Shown piece after piece: positions 33,634 to 37,011 of a stretch of DNA of 37,011 nucleotides. A program made the position numbers and the translations under genes. Below the pieces are notes generated by a model. That model did no database searches. It was not told where the DNA came from and saw only the letters and a list, made by a program, of their open reading frames with translations. The stretch is from JBGVSA01 sp047605765. Its GTDB lineage: Bacteria > Pseudomonadota > Gammaproteobacteria > Burkholderiales > Rhodocyclaceae. Location: positions 1 to 37,011 of the forward strand of contig JASGFB010000037.1 of assembly GCA_047605765.1 (NCBI GenBank), given 5' to 3'. Positions within the stretch are counted from its first letter, which is position 1; each line of letters begins with the position of its first letter.

Positions 33634-35172
33634 GTGCGTCTGTTTCGCCTCGCCAAGATAGTCCGCGTCAGCCTCCGTTTTGGCCTGGACCAGATGATCC
33701 TCGATCGCGCATCGACCACGCGGGTGGGCGAATGGCTGCGCCGCCTGCTGCCGACGCGACGCTTTGCCGAGCCGCGCGCGGTGCGCCTGCGCCTGGCGCT
33801 CGAATCGCTCGGCCCGATCTTCGTCAAGTTCGGCCAGATGCTGTCGACGCGGCGCGACCTGCTGCCGGCCGACCTGGTCATCGAACTGTCCAAGTTACAG
33901 GACCGCGTACCGCCCTTCGACAGCGAACTGGCGGTGCGGCTGCTCGAAGCCGAATACGGCCTGCCGGTCGACCAGGTGTTCCACCGCTTCGAGCGCACGC
34001 CGGTCGCTTCGGCCTCCATCGCCCAGGTGCATTTCGGCGAACTGCCCGATGGCACCGAAGTGGCCATCAAGGTGCTGCGCCCGGGCATCGCCAACATCAT
34101 CGCCAACGACGTGGCGCTGATGGAAGTGGCCGCCACGCTGATCGAGAAGATCTGGGTGGAAGGCCGCCGCCTGAAGCCGCGCGAAGTGGTGGCCGAGTTC
34201 TCGCGCCACCTGCTCGATGAACTCGACCTGATGCGCGAAGCCGGCAACTGCTCGCAGTTGCGGCGCAATTTCCGAGATTCCGCCCTGCTGGCGGTGCCCG
34301 AGGTGTACTGGGATTTCTGCGCCTCGACCGTCATGGTGATGCAGCGCATGTACGGCACGCCGATCTCCCAGACCGAGACACTGCGCAATCAGGGCGTCGA
34401 TATGTCGGCGCTGTCGCGCGCCGGGGTCGAAATCTTCTTTACGCAGGTGTTCCGCGACGGCTTCTTCCATGCCGACATGCACCCCGGCAACATCTTCGTG
34501 ACGACCGAAGGACCACATCGCGGACAGTACGTCGCACTCGACTTCGGCATCATGGGCACGCTCAACGAGCGCGACAAGCAGTACCTGGCGACCAACTTCC
34601 TGGCCTTCTTCCAGCGTGATTACCGCCGGGTGGCACAGGCCCACGTCGACGCGGGCTGGGTGCCGGCCGACACCCGTGTGGACGACTTCGAAACGGCCAT
34701 CCGTGCCGTCTGCGAGCCAATCTTCGACAAGCCGCTACGCGACATTTCGTTCGGCAAGACGCTGCTGCGCCTGTTCCAGACGGCCCGCCGCTTCAACATG
34801 GAAGTCCAGCCGCAACTGGTGATGCTGCAAAAGACGCTGCTCAATATCGAAGGCCTGGGCCGCGAGCTCGATCCGGATCTCGATCTGTGGAAGACCGCCA
34901 AGCCGTTCCTGGAACGCTGGATGAACGAGCAGGTGGGTTGGCGGGCGCTGGTGCGTCACGTCAAGGAAGAAGCGCCCAACTGGGCGGTGATCATGCCGCA
35001 GATGCCGCGCCTGGTGCACCGGGCGTTGCTCAATGAAGGCCGCGACCTGCTGCCGGAACAGATCGCCAGCCTGGAACGCCAGCAGCAACGGCAGACGCGC
35101 GCCACCTGGGCGCTGGCGGCCCTGGTACTGCTGCTGATGCTGCTGCAGGTCTATCTGATCTACGGCGGCTGA
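33634..35172 (+). CDS. ubiB: Ubiquinone biosynthesis ATPase/kinase-like protein UbiB
   Basis: The 512-residue protein belongs to the UbiB/ABC1/ADCK atypical kinase family, needed for ubiquinone synthesis at the inner membrane. It has the family-defining KFGQ (65-68) before the kinase fold and the alanine-rich loop VASASIAQVH (124-133). K146 lies in VAIKVLRPG, followed by HADMHPGN (279-286) and DFG (303-305). The C-terminus has a hydrophobic hairpin (about 487-510). I chose the GTG at 33634 (VRLFRLAKIV), which fits the family N-terminus; the frame stays open to 33508 but that part overlaps the hemE promoter. GGAG lies 12 bases before the GTG, a long spacing. Confidence 0.93.
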   Translation: MRLFRLAKIVRVSLRFGLDQMILDRASTTRVGEWLRRLLPTRRFAEPRAVRLRLALESLGPIFVKFGQMLSTRRDLLPADLVIELSKLQDRVPPFDSELAVRLLEAEYGLPVDQVFHRFERTPVASASIAQVHFGELPDGTEVAIKVLRPGIANIIANDVALMEVAATLIEKIWVEGRRLKPREVVAEFSRHLLDELDLMREAGNCSQLRRNFRDSALLAVPEVYWDFCASTVMVMQRMYGTPISQTETLRNQGVDMSALSRAGVEIFFTQVFRDGFFHADMHPGNIFVTTEGPHRGQYVALDFGIMGTLNERDKQYLATNFLAFFQRDYRRVAQAHVDAGWVPADTRVDDFETAIRAVCEPIFDKPLRDISFGKTLLRLFQTARRFNMEVQPQLVMLQKTLLNIEGLGRELDPDLDLWKTAKPFLERWMNEQVGWRALVRHVKEEAPNWAVIMPQMPRLVHRALLNEGRDLLPEQIASLERQQQRQTRATWALAALVLLLMLLQVYLIYGG

Positions 35173-35193
35173 GGCCCGCGCGCCGCAGGCTAC

Positions 35194-35217
35194 AGGCCGC
35201 CGTCGGGCGGCCTTTTT
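35194..35217 (+). terminator. Strong terminator after ubiB
   Basis: AGGCCGCC (35194-35201) pairs perfectly with GGCGGCCT (35206-35213) around GTCG, followed by a five-T run (35213-35217). It begins 22 bases after the ubiB stop. Confidence 0.9.
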
Positions 35218-35225
35218 CATGCTCA

Positions 35226-35882
35226 TCAGAATGCGTACGAGGCCCCCAGGCCGATGACGGGGTACACCTTGACCTTGTCCAGGTCGTCGTTGAGCGAACG
35301 TTCGGCGTCGGCACGATTGCGTTCCAGCGTGCCGGTGGTATCGACGATACCCGAGGTGCTCAGCGAGCCCTTGGGATTCTGGAACAGCACACCGAGCCGC
35401 GCGTTGAAGGCCCAGCCCGGCGCTCCTGCCGGGTTGCTGCTCCAGCCAACGCCGATGTAGGGCGACCACTTGTCGTCATCGAGCCGGGCGTCGTAATGGG
35501 CGGACGGACTCACCCCCACGTAGGTCTGTCCATTGATGGTGATCGAGGTCGCCGAAGAGCTGCCATCGGCGGTGAATTTGTTCTTGTTGTACAAAATACC
35601 GGCCGAAATGGCAAAACCGTTGCCGAATGGGTGGTAATCGGCGATCAATTCGACCGAATTGAGCTTGGCCTTGCCGTCGTAGTCGACGTCGTCTTCGGTG
35701 ATGGAACCGTTGAGCTGGCCGCCGTTGTAGCCGACGTGCAGGCCGAATCGCTCATTGAAGCTGTACTTGTAGCCAACGCCGACGCCGAGTGTGCTGATGC
35801 CGCCGTAAATGCCGTGCTCACCCGCCACCGCGCCGCCCGAGGCCGTCGCCGCGGCCAAGGCTGCCACCCACAGTGCGCGCAT
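35226..35882 (-). CDS. Small outer-membrane beta-barrel protein of unknown function
   Basis: The 218-residue precursor has a signal peptide (cleavage near AVAG, 18-21) and about eight amphipathic strands. It ends in SYAF, a C-terminal phenylalanine as used by outer-membrane barrels. GVGVGYKYSFNERFGLHVGY near the start and NSVELIADYHPFGNGFAIS are typical of small opacity/OmpW-like barrels. A polar stretch rich in Asp, Arg and Asn (about 183-202) may be an extracellular loop. GGAG lies eight bases before the ATG. It is convergent with ubiB; its function is not recognisable. Confidence 0.75.
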   Translation of the reverse strand: MRALWVAALAAATASGGAVAGEHGIYGGISTLGVGVGYKYSFNERFGLHVGYNGGQLNGSITEDDVDYDGKAKLNSVELIADYHPFGNGFAISAGILYNKNKFTADGSSSATSITINGQTYVGVSPSAHYDARLDDDKWSPYIGVGWSSNPAGAPGWAFNARLGVLFQNPKGSLSTSGIVDTTGTLERNRADAERSLNDDLDKVKVYPVIGLGASYAF

Positions 35883-35950
35883 AGTCTGTCTCCGATTGAT
35901 TCGACATGGAGCCGGCGCGGGCCGCGCCGACGCGTCCCGGCATCAGGAGA

Positions 35951-36033
35951 GGGGCGTGGCGCCCCGTCCCCAGGCCAGGCAGGGGCGAGGCCCAGCAAGA
36001 TACGCGCCGCGGCGATGCGCCCCGCAGGGGCGC
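35951..36033 (-). terminator. Pair of GC hairpins downstream of purU
   Basis: GCGCCCC (36017-36023), GCA, GGGGCGC (36027-36033) starts seven bases after the purU stop on the minus strand. GGGGCG (35951-35956), TGG, CGCCCC (35960-35965) lies further on. Neither has a T-tract, so termination may need Rho. They separate purU from the outer-membrane protein gene. Confidence 0.45.
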
Positions 36034-36039
36034 CACCGA

Positions 36040-36900
36040 TCAGCGGAAGACGACGGTCTTGTTGCCGTGCACCAGCACACGGTCTTCGAGATGGTGGCGC
36101 AGGGCGCGCGCCAGGACGGTCTTTTCGATGTCCTTGCCATAGCGGACCATGTCTTCCGGCGAGTCGGAATGGTCCACGCGGATCACGTCCTGCTCGATGA
36201 TCGGGCCCTGGTCCAGCTCGGCCGTCACATAGTGGCAGGTTGCGCCGATCAGCTTGACGCCCCGGTTGTAGGCCTGGTGGTACGGCTTGGCGCCGACGAA
36301 GCTGGGCAGGAAGCTATGGTGGATGTTGAGGATGCGCGCCGGGTAGGCCGCACACAGCGCGGGCGAGAGGATCTGCATGTAGCGCGCCAGCACCATGGTG
36401 TCGCCACGCACGTCCTCGAAGATACGCTGGACTTCGGCGTAAGCGGCCGCCTTGTTGTCGGGCGTGACCGGCACGTGATGGAACGGGATGCCGTGCCATT
36501 CGACAAAGCCACGGAAGGTATCGTGGTTGGAGATCACACACGGGATCTCGATATCCAGTTCCTTGCTCTGCCAGCGCGCCAGCAGGTCGTACAGGCAGTG
36601 TTCCTGCTTGCTGACCATCAGCACCACGCGCTTCTTGACCGCGCTGTCGTTGATCTTCCAGTCCATGCCGAACTCTTCGGCCAGCGGGCGGAAACGATCG
36701 CGGAACTCAGCCAGCAGGAAAGGCAGCGAGTCGGCCTTGACCTCGATGCGCATGAAATAACGATTGTCTTCGGGGTCGGCGTGCAGGTTGGTTTCGAGAA
36801 TCCAGCCCCCCAGCTCGGCGATGAAGGACGATACGCGCGCCACGATGCCCACGCGGTCGGGGCACGATGCGGTAAGAGTGTAGAAGCGTTGATTCGGCAT
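36040..36900 (-). CDS. purU: Formyltetrahydrofolate deformylase PurU
   Basis: The 286-residue enzyme hydrolyses 10-formyltetrahydrofolate to formate and tetrahydrofolate, balancing one-carbon pools and feeding formate to purine synthesis. An N-terminal ACT domain (about 7-85, CPDRVGIVARVSSF) is followed by a formyltransferase-like hydrolase domain. The catalytic triad is N192 and H194 (ILNIHHSFLPSF) and D230 (AELDQGPII). All are intact. No clear ribosome-binding site precedes 36900; the short gap to the upstream gene suggests coupled expression. Confidence 0.94.
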   Translation of the reverse strand: MPNQRFYTLTASCPDRVGIVARVSSFIAELGGWILETNLHADPEDNRYFMRIEVKADSLPFLLAEFRDRFRPLAEEFGMDWKINDSAVKKRVVLMVSKQEHCLYDLLARWQSKELDIEIPCVISNHDTFRGFVEWHGIPFHHVPVTPDNKAAAYAEVQRIFEDVRGDTMVLARYMQILSPALCAAYPARILNIHHSFLPSFVGAKPYHQAYNRGVKLIGATCHYVTAELDQGPIIEQDVIRVDHSDSPEDMVRYGKDIEKTVLARALRHHLEDRVLVHGNKTVVFR

Positions 36901-36917
36901 GACTGGGAAACCGGCGG

Positions 36918-37011
36918 TCAGACCACCGCCTTGGCATAGAAATCACGGTGCAGTTCGAGCACCTCGACGGTTATCTGAGTGCTCAGCCCGGCCTGGGCCG
37001 GACAATGCTCG
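36918..37011 (-). CDS. C-terminal end of an unidentified protein
   Basis: The frame enters from the right edge and ends with TGA at 36920-36918, giving about 30 residues that finish LELHRDFYAKAVV. It lies 17 bases upstream of purU on the same strand, as an operon partner would. The fragment is too short to assign a family, and its coding status rests on position and the absence of stops. Confidence 0.4.
   Translation of the reverse strand, partial: EHCPAQAGLSTQITVEVLELHRDFYAKAVV

Overview
The window is GC-rich chromosomal DNA from a betaproteobacterium, most likely order Burkholderiales, family Alcaligenaceae (a Bordetella/Achromobacter relative). This rests on the urease order ureD-A-J-B-C-E-F-G, the pstSCAB, priA, hemE, ubiB and purU homologues and the strong G/C third-position bias. 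It is inference from protein character, not from a database search. I see no rRNA, tRNA, CRISPR array, insertion sequence or prophage gene.

Layout. 1-5.9 kb: a partial membrane protein, a DUF218/YdcF-family protein, a LysR regulator divergent from an aldehyde dehydrogenase, a MATE efflux pump and a secreted FKBP-type prolyl isomerase with a very strong stem-loop in its leader. 6.3-7.2 kb: a Tsx-like nucleoside channel of the outer membrane. 7.3-13.0 kb: a complete urease operon with all catalytic residues and an internal HupE/UreJ nickel permease gene. 13.3-15.4 kb: a zinc alcohol dehydrogenase and an outer-membrane phospholipase A. 15.6-19.4 kb: the phosphate transporter operon pstSCAB on the minus strand, without phoU beside it.

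19.85-25.97 kb: the most interesting block. A two-subunit lyase of the UxaA/SuyAB type and a taurine/sulfonate-type ABC importer lie on the plus strand. They face a pair of 2-hydroxyacid dehydrogenases from two unrelated families (SlcC-like and ComC-like) on the minus strand. Together these form a plausible complete route for racemic 3-sulfolactate: uptake, (S)-to-(R) inversion through sulfopyruvate, then cleavage to pyruvate and sulfite. The importer is of a different class from the SlcHFG transporter I associate with this pathway.

26.1-37.0 kb: housekeeping genes. These are a DUF255/YyaL thioredoxin-domain protein, a small unknown protein, pyrF, priA, hemE, ubiB, a small outer-membrane barrel protein, purU and the end of one more gene. 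The 0.48-kb gap between priA and hemE holds two full-consensus DnaA boxes, two near matches, an AT-rich stretch and an IHF-like site. It should be tested as a replication origin or DnaA-binding locus.
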